A stretch of 64,000 bases of DNA from Oryzomicrobium sp. (GTDB taxonomy: Bacteria > Pseudomonadota > Gammaproteobacteria > Burkholderiales > Rhodocyclaceae), in assembly GCF_021287045.1 (NCBI RefSeq), contig NZ_JAJTBG010000004.1:1-64000 (forward strand), read 5' to 3'. Positions within the stretch are counted from its first letter, which is position 1; each line of letters opens with the position of its first letter. A program made the position numbers and the translations under genes. Positions 1-7,699 of the stretch are shown here, piece after piece. The notes below the pieces were generated by a model. It was not told the DNA's origin and ran no database searches. It saw nothing but the letters and a program-made list of their open reading frames with translations.

Positions 1-131
1 TGGGCGCCACCGGGGCGATCCGCACCGCCACCTTGCTGCACGGCCTGAAGCGCACTAAGGGCAAGTACGGCATGGTGACCATGTGCATCGGCACCGGCAT
101 GGGCGCCGCGGGGGTGTTCGAGGCGCTGTAG
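1..131 (+). CDS. Thiolase / acetyl-CoA acyltransferase, C-terminal fragment
   Basis: Only the last 42 codons lie in the window, read from base 3 to the TAG at 129-131. The stretch CIGTGMGAAGVFEAL is the C-terminal active-site signature of thiolases, in which the cysteine of CIGTGMG acts as the acid/base in thiolytic cleavage or Claisen condensation of acyl-CoA. GATGAIRTATLLHGLKR just before it is also typical of the family. The 5' part lies outside the window, so whether it is a beta-oxidation (FadA-type) or biosynthetic (PhaA/AtoB-type) enzyme cannot be decided. Confidence 0.85.
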   Translation, partial: GATGAIRTATLLHGLKRTKGKYGMVTMCIGTGMGAAGVFEAL

Positions 132-316
132 CCCCCATGGCGCGGGCGGACGGCGGGGAGGTCCGTGCCTCGTGCATCTGCCCATGCCTCCGGCAAGCCG
201 CAACCCGGCGCAACTAGGCGCCGGGCAAGGCTTGGCAGGGAAGTCGCCGGGCCGGAAAAACGGGCCGGAGGCGGGCGTGTAGAATCGGCGGGTCGTTTTT
301 TGCGCTGTCCGTCCCT

Positions 317-1783
317 TTGCCCTCCCGTCCCTCCGTTCCCCGCCGCCGCCTCGTCGCCCCGTCGTTCCGCACCCTGCTGACGGTGGCCTTTCTTCTGGCG
401 GCCTTGCCCCTGGTCGGCGCCCTGGTGGAGAGCGTCACCGGCCTGGAGCGGTTGTCCGGCGAAGCCCGCCAGGCGGTCACCCAGGCCGCCGCCGGCGCCC
501 GGGCCAGCCGGCAGCTGGCGGACCAGGCCCTGACCCTGGAGCGCATCGCCCGGCAGGTGGAAATCCTCGCCGACGCGAGCCTGATCGACGATTACAGCAC
601 GGTGCGCCAGCGCTTCAAGGCCACCTCCAGCGAACTGGCCCTGCTGCCCCTGTCCGAGGACCAACTGGCCACCCTCAACCGGGCGGTGGAAAGCGAGGAG
701 GCCCTGTTCGCCCGCCTGTCCGGCGCGGCCCGGGAAGGCACCCGCATGGCCGGCCTGGCCGAGGGCTACCGCAGCCTGTCGGACAGCGCCACCCGGCTCC
801 TGGCGGCGAGCAACGAGATCAACGACCGGGAAGTGACCCGTCTCGCCACCCTGGCCGCCGACACCGAGCGCCAGCTGTGGTGGCGCCTCACCGCCATGAT
901 CGGCCTGTCCCTTACCGGCGCGGTGCTGGCCTCCTGGCTGGTGGCCCGTCCCCTGAAAGCCCTGGACCGGGCGGTGCGTCGCCTGGGGGAGGGGGATTTT
1001 TCCCGGCCGGTGGCGGTGAGCGGCCCCGCCGACTTCGAGGAGCTGGGCCGCCGCCTGGAATGGACCCGGCAGCGCCTGGCCGACCTGGAAGACCAGAAGC
1101 AGCGCCTGCTGCGCCACGTCTCCCACGAACTGAAAACGCCCCTCACCGCCCTGCGCGAGGGCGCGGCCCTGCTCAAGGAGGGCGCCCTGGGCGATCTCAG
1201 CCCGGCCCAGGGGGAGGTGGTGGGCATCCTGGACGACCAGGCCCGTCAACTCCAGGCCCTGATCGAGCGTTTTCTCGACTACCAGCGCGCCCTCCAGGAC
1301 CTGGGGCGGGTCGAACTGATCCCCCTCGACCTGGCGGAACCCCTGCGGACGGCGGTGGATGCCCAGCGCCTGGCCGCCCAGGCCCGGGGCGTCGGCATCG
1401 CGGTGGCGGCCCCGGCGGCCCTGCGGGTGCGGGGCGACGCGGACAAGCTGGCCACGGTGATGGACAACCTGCTTTCCAACGCGGTCAAGTATTCCCCCGA
1501 AGGCGGCCAGGTTGCGGTGTGGCTCGCCGCAGAGGACGGCGCCGCCGTGCTGGAGGTCTGCGACCAGGGTCCGGGCATCGCGCCCGAGGCCCGGGACCAG
1601 GTCTTCCAGTGGTTCTACCGTGGCGCGCCGGGACATTCGGCCCTGGCCGGTTCGGGGCTCGGCCTGGCCATCGCCCGGGAGCTGGCCGAAGCCCAGGGCG
1701 GCCGCCTGACCCTGGAGGACGGGGCCGACCCGGACTACCCCGGCGCCGCCTTCCGCCTGACTTTGCCCTTGCTGGCCGATTGA
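317..1783 (+). CDS. glrK: Sensor histidine kinase, GlrK/QseE-like
   Basis: Membrane sensor kinase of 488 residues. An N-terminal membrane segment (about residues 14-36) is followed by a helical periplasmic sensor region, a second membrane segment (about 193-213), a HAMP linker, a HisKA domain with the phosphoacceptor His270 in SHELKTPLTALREGAALL, and a HATPase domain with N box (DNLLSNAVKYS), G1 (DQGPGIAPEARDQVF) and G2 (GSGLGLAIAREL). The ELKTPL-REGAALL pattern and the following lipoprotein and sigma-54 regulator genes match the glrK-qseG-glrR operon of enterobacteria. The only in-frame start near the expected N-terminus is TTG at 317 without a clear ribosome binding site, so the start is uncertain. 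Confidence 0.85.
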   Translation: MPSRPSVPRRRLVAPSFRTLLTVAFLLAALPLVGALVESVTGLERLSGEARQAVTQAAAGARASRQLADQALTLERIARQVEILADASLIDDYSTVRQRFKATSSELALLPLSEDQLATLNRAVESEEALFARLSGAAREGTRMAGLAEGYRSLSDSATRLLAASNEINDREVTRLATLAADTERQLWWRLTAMIGLSLTGAVLASWLVARPLKALDRAVRRLGEGDFSRPVAVSGPADFEELGRRLEWTRQRLADLEDQKQRLLRHVSHELKTPLTALREGAALLKEGALGDLSPAQGEVVGILDDQARQLQALIERFLDYQRALQDLGRVELIPLDLAEPLRTAVDAQRLAAQARGVGIAVAAPAALRVRGDADKLATVMDNLLSNAVKYSPEGGQVAVWLAAEDGAAVLEVCDQGPGIAPEARDQVFQWFYRGAPGHSALAGSGLGLAIARELAEAQGGRLTLEDGADPDYPGAAFRLTLPLLAD

Positions 1784-1814
1784 TCGGAAACACGCCGAAT
1801 CCACCGGCCGGCCC

Positions 1815-2324
1815 ATGAAAGACGCAACGATGATCCATTTCGACCCAACCGCGGCCCGGCGCTGGCTGCCCCGCCTGGCCCTGATCGCCCTGCTGCCCCT
1901 GGCGGCCTGCCAAAGCCTGCCGCCCCCCGCCAGCATGACCACCATCCCCGGCACCGAGGGTGCCCGGGTGCTGGACGCCCTGGCCCTGGGGCAGCGCGCC
2001 GCCCAGGCCGGCGGCGACGAGCAAAAGCGCGAGCTGACCCACGCCCAGCAGGCCTACGGTCGGGACAAGAGCCTGGAAAACCGCCTCAACCTGGCCACCC
2101 TGCTGGCCCTGCCCACGCCGACGCTGGGGGACGACGCCCGGGCCATCGCCCTGCTCGAACCGGTGGCCGGCGGCACCCCGGGGCCGGCCCGGGACTACGC
2201 CGGCTATCTGCTCGCCCAGTTGCGCGAGCGGGTGCGCGAGACCAAGTCATCCCGGCAGTTGAAGGACCAGGTGGATGCCCTGAAATCCCTGGAGCGCCAG
2301 TTCATCGAACGGGGAGGGCGCTGA
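1815..2324 (+). CDS. qseG: QseG-like outer-membrane lipoprotein
   Basis: Small lipoprotein of 169 residues. The N-terminal signal ends in a lipobox (LPLAAC, Cys32), so the mature protein should be lipid-anchored. The rest is charged and helical, without a catalytic motif. In enterobacteria QseG sits between the kinase and regulator genes and interacts with the kinase; the function here is inferred from position and size because sequence similarity in this family is low. It lies 31 bp after the kinase gene and 1 bp before the regulator gene, so the three are certainly one operon. ATG at 1830 is an alternative start. Confidence 0.7.
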   Translation: MKDATMIHFDPTAARRWLPRLALIALLPLAACQSLPPPASMTTIPGTEGARVLDALALGQRAAQAGGDEQKRELTHAQQAYGRDKSLENRLNLATLLALPTPTLGDDARAIALLEPVAGGTPGPARDYAGYLLAQLRERVRETKSSRQLKDQVDALKSLERQFIERGGR

Positions 2325-2325
2325 C

Positions 2326-3714
2326 ATGGCCGCTGCCCCGTCCTCGTCCCCATCCAAGGCCCTGGCCGTGCCCGACATCCTGGTGGTGGACGACGAGCCG
2401 GACCTGCTGCGCCTGATCGGCCTGCGCCTGACCGCCGCCGGCTACACGGTCCAGTCCGCCGCCAGCGGCGAGGCCGCCCTGGCCCTGTTCGACGCCCATG
2501 CCGGCGCCCGGCCCCGGCTGGTGGTGACCGACCTGAAGATGGGCGGCATGGACGGCCTGGCCCTGTTCGACGCCCTGCAAAAGCGCGCCCCGGGCCTGCC
2601 GGTGATCGTGCTCACCGCCCACGGCACCATCCCCGACGCGGTGGAGGCGGTGCAGCGCGGCGTCTTCGGCTTCATCCCCAAGCCCTTCGAGGGCTCCACC
2701 CTGCTCGCCGAGGTGGAGCGGGCCCTGGCCCTGTCGGCCTTGCCGCCGGCCGCCGCCGGAGGAGGGGACTGGCGCGAGGGCATCATCGCCGTGGGCCCGG
2801 CCATGCGCACGGTGCTGGAGCGGGCCGAACTGGTGGCCGCCACCGACGCCCCGGTGCTGGTGCTGGGCGCCAGCGGCAGCGGCAAGGAAGTGCTGGCCCA
2901 GGCCATCCACCGGGCCGGCCCCCGGGCGGCCCGGCCCTTCGTCGCCATCAACTGCGCGGCGATCCCCGAGCACCTGCTCGAATCCGAACTGTTCGGCCAC
3001 CGCAAGGGCGCCTTCACCGGCGCCGCCTACGACCACAAGGGCCTGTTCCAGCAGGCCGAGGGCGGCACCGTCTTTCTCGACGAGATCGGCGACATGCCCC
3101 TCATCCTCCAGGCCAAGCTGCTGCGTGTGTTGCAGGAGCGGGAGGTGCGCCCGGTGGGGGCCGCCGCCTCGGTGCCGGTGGATGTGCGGGTGATTTCCGC
3201 CACCCACCGCAACCTGGAGCAGGCCATCGCCGAGGGGCGCTTCCGCGAGGACCTCTATTACCGCCTCAACGTGGTGTCCCTGGTCCTGCCCCTGCTTTCC
3301 GAGCGGCGCGAGGACATCCCGGCCCTGGCGCGCCACTTCCTGCAACAGGCGGCGCAGCGCTACGGCCGCCCGGTGAGCGGCTTTGCCCCGGAGGCCCTGG
3401 AGTTGCTGGTGGCCGCCCCTTGGCCGGGCAACGTGCGCCAGTTGCAGAACGCGGTGGCCCAGGCCGTGGCTCTGACGCCCTCCGGCGTGGTGCCGGCGGA
3501 ACGGGTGCGGGAGGCCCTGCGCGACGAGCCGGTGGCCCTGACCCCCCTGGACGAGGCCAAGCTGGCCTTCGAGCGGGACTACCTGGTGCGCCTGCTCAAG
3601 CTCACCGCCGGCAACGTCACCCAGGCCGCCCGCCTGGCCGAGCGCAACCGCACCGAGTTCTACCGGCTGCTGGAACGCCACAGCCTGGACCCCAAGCACT
3701 TCAAGGACGCCTGA
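2326..3714 (+). CDS. glrR: Sigma-54-dependent response regulator, GlrR/QseF-like
   Basis: Sigma-54 activator of 462 residues. It has a receiver domain (about 17-130; acidic pocket VVDDEPD, phosphoacceptor Asp in VVTDLKMGGMDG, conserved Lys in IPKPFEG) and an AAA+ domain (about 150-385) with Walker A (GASGSGKE, about 182-189), the sigma-54 contact loop GAFTGA (about 228-233), Walker B (GGTVFLDEIGDM) and an arginine-finger region. A C-terminal Fis-type helix-turn-helix (NVTQAARLAERNRTEFYRLL) ends the protein. Phosphorylated by the adjacent kinase, it should bind upstream sites and open sigma-54 promoters. The next intergenic region carries a site matching the known GlrR recognition pattern and a sigma-54 promoter. 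Confidence 0.92.
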   Translation: MAAAPSSSPSKALAVPDILVVDDEPDLLRLIGLRLTAAGYTVQSAASGEAALALFDAHAGARPRLVVTDLKMGGMDGLALFDALQKRAPGLPVIVLTAHGTIPDAVEAVQRGVFGFIPKPFEGSTLLAEVERALALSALPPAAAGGGDWREGIIAVGPAMRTVLERAELVAATDAPVLVLGASGSGKEVLAQAIHRAGPRAARPFVAINCAAIPEHLLESELFGHRKGAFTGAAYDHKGLFQQAEGGTVFLDEIGDMPLILQAKLLRVLQEREVRPVGAAASVPVDVRVISATHRNLEQAIAEGRFREDLYYRLNVVSLVLPLLSERREDIPALARHFLQQAAQRYGRPVSGFAPEALELLVAAPWPGNVRQLQNAVAQAVALTPSGVVPAERVREALRDEPVALTPLDEAKLAFERDYLVRLLKLTAGNVTQAARLAERNRTEFYRLLERHSLDPKHFKDA

Positions 3715-3818
3715 GCCGGCCGGGGCCTGGGCCGGCACCTCGCCGGCCTAAGCCTGCCCGCACCTATCCGCACCTGTCCGACCTTCTCTGCGCTGGCATG
3801 GGCTTGTACGGGCCGAAT

Positions 3819-3855
3819 CCGCCTGCGGCCGGCCGGTGTCGTGGCGGGGTTTTTT
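3819..3855 (+). terminator. Possible terminator after glrR
   Basis: Arms CCGCC (3819-3823) and GGCGG (3843-3847) enclose a GC-rich interior that can fold further, followed by a run of six T (3850-3855). The outer arms are only five base pairs, so the call is weak, but it is correctly placed about 100 bp after the operon stop. Confidence 0.4.
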
Positions 3856-3860
3856 AGGAC

Positions 3861-3971
3861 GATGTATTAATAAAATTCAAGTAACCGGCCGATGCAAAAG
3901 CAAAGGTCCGCGCCAGTTATCGACTTTGGCGCAACGCCTTCCTGAATGTATTAAAAAAATTCAAGTATCGG
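3861..3971. repeat. Dispersed 111-bp intergenic element, copy A
   Basis: An AT-ended, GC-centred segment that aligns without gaps to 53184-53294; by eye 76 of 111 positions agree. Both start with GATGTATTAATAAAATT and end with GTATCGG, and share the central block CGCGCCAGTT. Within copy A the two AT-rich ends are direct repeats of 21 bp (3863-3883 and 3947-3967) differing at one base. No coding potential. It lies between the glrR stop and the GlrR-type sites. Confidence 0.65.
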
Positions 3972-4067
3972 GCGCGGAAGCCCCGGCATCCCGGTAGAAA
4001 GTTCGGGGCCGCCGGCCCCGGTTCGCGTATTGGAAAAACGGCGGGGCGGTACTGGCTCCGGGAATGC

Positions 4068-4085
4068 CGTCGGGACTGGACGACA
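4068..4085. promoter_or_regulatory. Second, imperfect GlrR-type site
   Basis: CGTC, ten bases, GACA: one mismatch from the TGTC-N10-GACA pattern of GlrR. It lies 79 bp upstream of the perfect site. Paired activator sites upstream of a sigma-54 promoter are usual for this regulator family. Confidence 0.45.
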
Positions 4086-4146
4086 GGTTGTTTTTCCAGG
4101 CGGAACAATGGCTTGCCGGCGTTTTCTCATGCCGGCTGTTTCCAGG

Positions 4147-4164
4147 TGTCGTCCCGGCCCGACA
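4147..4164. promoter_or_regulatory. GlrR binding site TGTC-N10-GACA
   Basis: TGTC at 4147-4150 and GACA at 4161-4164, separated by exactly ten bases. This is the recognition pattern described for GlrR (QseF) at enterobacterial glmY. It lies about 110-130 bp upstream of a canonical sigma-54 promoter, a normal enhancer distance, and 430 bp downstream of glrR itself. Confidence 0.7.
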
Positions 4165-4273
4165 GGTTTGCTGGGCGCAGGTGGGCTGCGGGCCTCGCCA
4201 GGGTCTTGTCCGTTCGGCCTGTTGTCATGCAGGTAATTGATTCATCGCGGTTTTCTCCATTGCGGCAGCGGCT

Positions 4274-4288
4274 TGGCACGGCTGTTGC
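4274..4288 (+). promoter_or_regulatory. Sigma-54 (RpoN) promoter
   Basis: TGGCACG (4274-4280), four bases, TTGC (4285-4288): an exact fit to the -24/-12 consensus TGGCACG-N4-TTGC. Transcription would start near 4300, about 40 bp before the glycine-zipper gene at 4339. With the GlrR-type sites upstream, this is probably a GlrR-activated promoter. Confidence 0.8.
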
Positions 4289-4338
4289 GATGTAGGGAGC
4301 AACGGTGCCTGTTCGGTACCGACCCTGGAGAAAACAAC

Positions 4339-4764
4339 ATGTCTCGCTCTCGTTTCCTGCTCCCCGCCCTGGTGGCCGGCCTGGCCGCCGCCCTGCTGGG
4401 TGGCGCGACCCCGGCTCTGGCCTACGGCGGCGGCGAAGCCGTCCTGGGTGGTGCCATCGGCGGCGCCGCCGGGGCCGCCGTCGGTTCGGCGGTCGGCGGC
4501 CGCAACGGCGCCATCGTCGGTGGCGCCCTGGGCGCGGCCACCGGCGTGGTCGTCGCCTCGTCTCCGGCGCCTTATTACGCGCCGCCGCCCCGGCCGGCCT
4601 ACGTCTATGCCCCGCCGCCCCCGGTGGTCTATGCACCGCCTCCGGCGCCGGTCTATGTGGTGCCGAGCTACGGCCGTCCCGTCTATGCGCCTTACGGCTA
4701 CTACGGCCCCCCGGGGCACTGGGGGCGCGAATGGCGCCATCACCGCCACTGGGATCGGGACTGA
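4339..4764 (+). CDS. Glycine-zipper exported protein with Pro/Tyr-rich tail
   Basis: Protein of 141 residues. A signal peptide (to about residue 28, ALA cleavage context) is followed by a Gly/Ala-rich stretch (about 30-75) with repeated GxxxG patterns (GGAIGGAAGAAVGSAVGG), the hallmark of glycine-zipper membrane-inserting segments. A low-complexity tail rich in Pro and Tyr (PYYAPPPRPAYVYAPPPP) follows, and the C-terminus is basic with many His and Trp. ATG at 4339 is chosen because GGAG lies 9 bp upstream and the signal peptide begins there; the frame is open further upstream but would run through the promoter. Likely an envelope protein made under GlrR/sigma-54 control; molecular function unknown. 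Confidence 0.8.
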   Translation: MSRSRFLLPALVAGLAAALLGGATPALAYGGGEAVLGGAIGGAAGAAVGSAVGGRNGAIVGGALGAATGVVVASSPAPYYAPPPRPAYVYAPPPPVVYAPPPAPVYVVPSYGRPVYAPYGYYGPPGHWGREWRHHRHWDRD

Positions 4765-4807
4765 TCCGCCCTGCCTTTTGCACCGATAAAAACACAGGAG
4801 ATCCATC

Positions 4808-5572
4808 ATGAACGCTTCCCCTGCCATCACTCCGACTTCCCTGGCTGCCGAGCAGCCTGCCAGCGCCGCTCCCGCCGCCAAGCCCCGCCTGCATCCGTTG
4901 CTCACCGCGGCGGCGGTGTCCGTCACCGTGTTCAGCCTGCTCGGCATCGCCGCAGTGACCGGCCTGCTGCCCCATGCCCAATCCACGGCGCCCTCCAGCC
5001 AGAGCGCCGCCGCCGAGGGGGCCGCCAAGGCCCTGATGTCCCCGGACGGGGCGTCCGGCCCGGCGCCGGCCGCTGCCACGGGCGGCCAGGCCGCTGCGCC
5101 TGTTGCACCATCTGAAACCCGGCCGGTGGCAGCGCCGCGCAGCCATCGCCAGGCGCCCTTGCAGGTCCGCTCCGGCGCGGGCGCCCAGCCCATGGCCAGC
5201 GCGGCCGAGGGCGCTCCGGCGGCTTCGGCTTCCGTCTGCGCCAGTTGCGGCGTGGTGGAGTCGGTGCGCGCCGTCGAGGTGGAAGGCAGCGGCAGCGGCC
5301 TGGGGGCTGTGGCCGGCGGCGTGACCGGCGGCCTGGTGGGCAACCAGATGGGCAACGGCAACGGCCGTACCGTCATGACCCTGCTGGGCGCGGTGGGCGG
5401 TGCCTTTGCCGGCAACGCCATCGAGAAGAACGTGCGCAAGGACACCGTGTACCGCATCACGGTGCGCATGGACGACGGTTCCTACCGCACCGTGTCCCAG
5501 TCCCACGTGCCGGCGGTGGCCGTGGGCGACAAGGTGAAGGTGATCAACGGCAGCGTGTCCGCCCGCTCCTGA
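4808..5572 (+). CDS. Glycine-zipper 2TM domain envelope protein (SlyB/17-kDa antigen type)
   Basis: Protein of 254 residues. A membrane anchor near residues 30-57 is followed by a long Ala/Pro/Ser-rich linker, then CASCGVVESVRAVEVEG (about residue 140) leading into the glycine-zipper 2TM domain (GSGLGAVAGGVTGGLVGNQ and GRTVMTLLGAVGGAFAGN). The C-terminal part (YRITVRMDDGSYRTVSQ) is the usual beta-rich end of the SlyB/Rickettsia 17-kDa family. Start ATG at 4808 has an AGGAG-type ribosome binding site. It lies 43 bp after the previous glycine-zipper gene with no visible promoter between them, so both probably share the sigma-54 promoter. Confidence 0.85.
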   Translation: MNASPAITPTSLAAEQPASAAPAAKPRLHPLLTAAAVSVTVFSLLGIAAVTGLLPHAQSTAPSSQSAAAEGAAKALMSPDGASGPAPAAATGGQAAAPVAPSETRPVAAPRSHRQAPLQVRSGAGAQPMASAAEGAPAASASVCASCGVVESVRAVEVEGSGSGLGAVAGGVTGGLVGNQMGNGNGRTVMTLLGAVGGAFAGNAIEKNVRKDTVYRITVRMDDGSYRTVSQSHVPAVAVGDKVKVINGSVSARS

Positions 5573-5632
5573 TTCCTATAGCAGTCCCCCGTATCGACTC
5601 CTCTTTCGATTCCTCCCGGTTCCTCCCTCTTG

Positions 5633-5668
5633 CCCGGCGCTTCGCTTTGCGACGCCGGGTTATTTTTT
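5633..5668 (+). terminator. Rho-independent terminator
   Basis: Perfect 7-bp stem CCCGGCG (5633-5639) / CGCCGGG (5653-5659) followed by a T-rich run (5660-5668). It lies 60 bp after the glycine-zipper gene stop and closes that transcription unit. Confidence 0.75.
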
Positions 5669-5693
5669 GGTGTGGAGGAGGCTGCATCCCAAG

Positions 5694-5723
5694 AAAAAAC
5701 GGGAGCCCGCGGGCTCCCGTTTT
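5694..5723. terminator. Bidirectional terminator between convergent genes
   Basis: Perfect inverted repeat CGGGAGCCCGCGGGCTCCCG flanked by A-run (5694-5699) and T-run (5720-5723). It serves suhB on the minus strand and backs up the plus-strand terminator. Confidence 0.85.
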
Positions 5724-5747
5724 CATTGGCGCGTTGCCATGGGCCGG

Positions 5748-6560
5748 TCAGGCCGGCAGGCGTTCGTCCCGGTGGCTCTGGATGATCTGCAACAGCTGGC
5801 CGAACACCTTAGGGTTGCCCGCCACCACGTTGCCGCTGTCCAGGTAGTTGGCTTCGCCGGCCAGGTCGGAGATCAGGCCGCCCGCTTCGAGGATGAGCAG
5901 GGAGCCGGCGGCGCTGTCCCAGGGGGCCAGGCCGAATTCCCAGAAGCCGTCGAGGCGGCCGCAGGCCACGTAGGCCAGGTCCAGGGCGGCGGCGCCCGGG
6001 CGACGCACGCCGGCGGTCTTTTCGGTGACTTCGCGGAAGATGTTCAGATAGGTATCCGCGTGGTCGAAGGTGCGGAAGGGAAAGCCGGTGCCGATCAGGG
6101 TGTCGGCCAGCTTGGCGCGGTTGGAGACGCGGATGCGGCGGTCGTTGAGGAAGGCGCCCCGGCCCCGGGTGGCGGTGAACAGCTCGTTGCGGTTGGGGTC
6201 GTAGACCACCGCCTGGGTGACCACGCCCTGGTGGGCGAGGGCGATGGAGACGGCGTACTGGGGAAAACCGTGGATGAAGTTGGTGGTGCCGTCCAGGGGA
6301 TCGATGATCCACTGGAATTCCGCGCCCTGGGCGCCGCTGCCGGGGAAGGCACCGGTCTCTTCTGCTAGAATTCCGTAATTCGGATACGCTTCGCGCAGGA
6401 CTTCGAGAATGGCCGCTTCGGCCGCCTGGTCCACCTCGGTGACGTAATCCTTGGGGCGCTTGGCCGCAACCCGGACGCTCTCCAGGTCCATGGAGGCACG
6501 GTTGATGATCTGACCGGCGCGGCGCGCCGCCTTGATGGCGATATTCAGGGCTGGATGCAT
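5748..6560 (-). CDS. suhB: Inositol-1-monophosphatase family protein SuhB
   Basis: Enzyme of 270 residues, the normal length. Metal-binding motifs of the inositol monophosphatase fold are present: EETG (about residue 69), the core DPLDGTTNF, and WDSAAG near 212. SuhB hydrolyses inositol-1-phosphate in vitro; in proteobacteria it is also a transcription/ribosome-biogenesis factor. The start at 6560 ([16 protein letters not shown]) is chosen because it matches the family N-terminus; the frame stays open upstream but would cross the divergent promoter region. Confidence 0.95.
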   Translation of the reverse strand: MHPALNIAIKAARRAGQIINRASMDLESVRVAAKRPKDYVTEVDQAAEAAILEVLREAYPNYGILAEETGAFPGSGAQGAEFQWIIDPLDGTTNFIHGFPQYAVSIALAHQGVVTQAVVYDPNRNELFTATRGRGAFLNDRRIRVSNRAKLADTLIGTGFPFRTFDHADTYLNIFREVTEKTAGVRRPGAAALDLAYVACGRLDGFWEFGLAPWDSAAGSLLILEAGGLISDLAGEANYLDSGNVVAGNPKVFGQLLQIIQSHRDERLPA

Positions 6561-6682
6561 GATGATAAAGAACCGAAGTGCGGAACCGGCAGGCCGGTTC
6601 CGTAGATGCGGGGCTGGTTGCCGGGCCGGACTGGAAGCCCAGCGGACCCGAGATCGCCAACCGCGCGAAACAAAATAGCAAA

Positions 6683-6710
6683 TCGGGCGGCGCTTGCAGG
6701 CGCCGCCCGA
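6683..6710 (-). terminator. Strong hairpin with T-rich tail on the minus strand, upstream of suhB
   Basis: Perfect 11-bp arms (TCGGGCGGCGC at 6683-6693, GCGCCGCCCGA at 6700-6710) with a 6-base loop. Read on the minus strand it is followed by TTTGCTATTTTGTTT. It would stop antisense transcription leaving trmJ before suhB, or act in a suhB leader. Which of these applies is not visible. Confidence 0.5.
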
Positions 6711-6734
6711 CTCGTTTGATGGCCGCATTTTACT

Positions 6735-7556
6735 ATGAACACCGCAACCTCGCCTCTCCTTCCTTCCCCGGGTGCCGCAGACACAGCCTCGACGGCCCTG
6801 GCACTCATCCGCATCGTGCTGTGCCGGCCCAGTCATCCGGGCAACATCGGCGCCGCCGCCCGGGCGTTGAAGACCATGGGGCTGTCCCGCCTGGTGCTGG
6901 TGACCCCCAAGCTCTTCCCCGATCCCGAGGCCACCGCCCGGGCCGCCGGCTCCCAGGATGTGCTGGAGGCCGCCCGGGTATGCGACACCCTGGACGAGGC
7001 CCTGGACGGCACCGTCATGTCCCTGGCCCTGTCGGCGCGCAAGCGCGAGGTGGGGCCGCCCCCGCTGCCCGCCCGGGAGGCCGCCGCCGCCCTGGTGGAC
7101 TTCGCCTCCCGGCCAGACGAAGACGGGGGAGGGGAGGTGGCCCTGGTGTTCGGCAACGAGACCGTGGGGCTGTCCAACGAAGAAGCGATGCGTTGCAGCC
7201 GGCTGGTGACCATTCCCGCCAACCCGTCCTACAGTTCCCTCAACCTGGGGGCGGCGGTCCAACTGCTGGCCTGGGAAGTGCGCATGGCCGCCTATGCCGG
7301 GCGGCCACCGGAATCCACTGTCGCCACGCCGTTCTCGTCCCCCGTCGCCACCTTCGGCGACGTGGAGGGGTTTTACGCCCACCTGGAGCGGGTGATGATC
7401 GACAGCGGCTTCCACAACCCGGACCAGCCCAAGCGCCTGGTGCCCAAGCTGCGCCGCCTGTTCGCCCGGGCCGGGCTGGAGCGGGACGAGGTGAACATCC
7501 TGCGCGGCCTGCTGTCGGCGGTCGAAGCGAAAATGTCCGGCCCCGGCGGCAAATAG
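6735..7556 (+). CDS. trmJ: tRNA (cytidine/uridine-2'-O)-methyltransferase TrmJ
   Basis: SPOUT-fold methyltransferase of 273 residues that methylates the ribose of nucleotide 32 in tRNA anticodon loops. Diagnostic blocks: [20 protein letters not shown] near the N-terminus, and the knotted SAM site [16 protein letters not shown] followed by [19 protein letters not shown]. The C-terminal extension (about residues 200-273) is typical of TrmJ rather than short TrmL. Its stop codon overlaps an IscR-type box belonging to the downstream cysE-isc locus. Confidence 0.93.
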   Translation: MNTATSPLLPSPGAADTASTALALIRIVLCRPSHPGNIGAAARALKTMGLSRLVLVTPKLFPDPEATARAAGSQDVLEAARVCDTLDEALDGTVMSLALSARKREVGPPPLPAREAAAALVDFASRPDEDGGGEVALVFGNETVGLSNEEAMRCSRLVTIPANPSYSSLNLGAAVQLLAWEVRMAAYAGRPPESTVATPFSSPVATFGDVEGFYAHLERVMIDSGFHNPDQPKRLVPKLRRLFARAGLERDEVNILRGLLSAVEAKMSGPGGK

Positions 7557-7577
7557 TTGAGCAAAAAAGTCGGGTAA
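7553..7577. promoter_or_regulatory. IscR type-1-like box upstream of cysE
   Basis: A 25-bp near-palindrome beginning ATAGTTGA and ending GTCGGGTAA. Scored by hand it fits 21 of 25 positions of the E. coli type-1 IscR consensus (ATASYYGACT, RWWWY, AGTCRRSTAT). It overlaps the trmJ stop and lies about 125 bp before cysE. Confidence 0.6.
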
Positions 7578-7699
7578 TTTAGAATTCAGTTAATCGAAAC
7601 GCCGTCGCGGCCAGGCGGGGCAGGGGTTGTCCCGCGGTTGTCACCGCAGTTGTCAAACATCCGGGCGCGTTTCACCACTTGAGAAAAGACCGTTCCATC

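Noticed and set aside
2302-3738. Open frame of 478 codons antisense to glrR
   Set aside because: Shadow of GC-rich codons; composition (Gly, His, Gln, Ala runs) unlike a protein, and glrR is certain.
3861-3971. Cyclic-di-GMP (GEMM) or other riboswitch at the 111-bp element
   Set aside because: The hairpin that copy A can form is not preserved in copy B, and the conserved riboswitch core sequences are absent.
6683-6710. Terminator for trmJ-direction transcription
   Set aside because: On the plus strand it is followed by CTCGTTTG rather than a T-run and lies upstream of trmJ; only the minus-strand reading fits a terminator.
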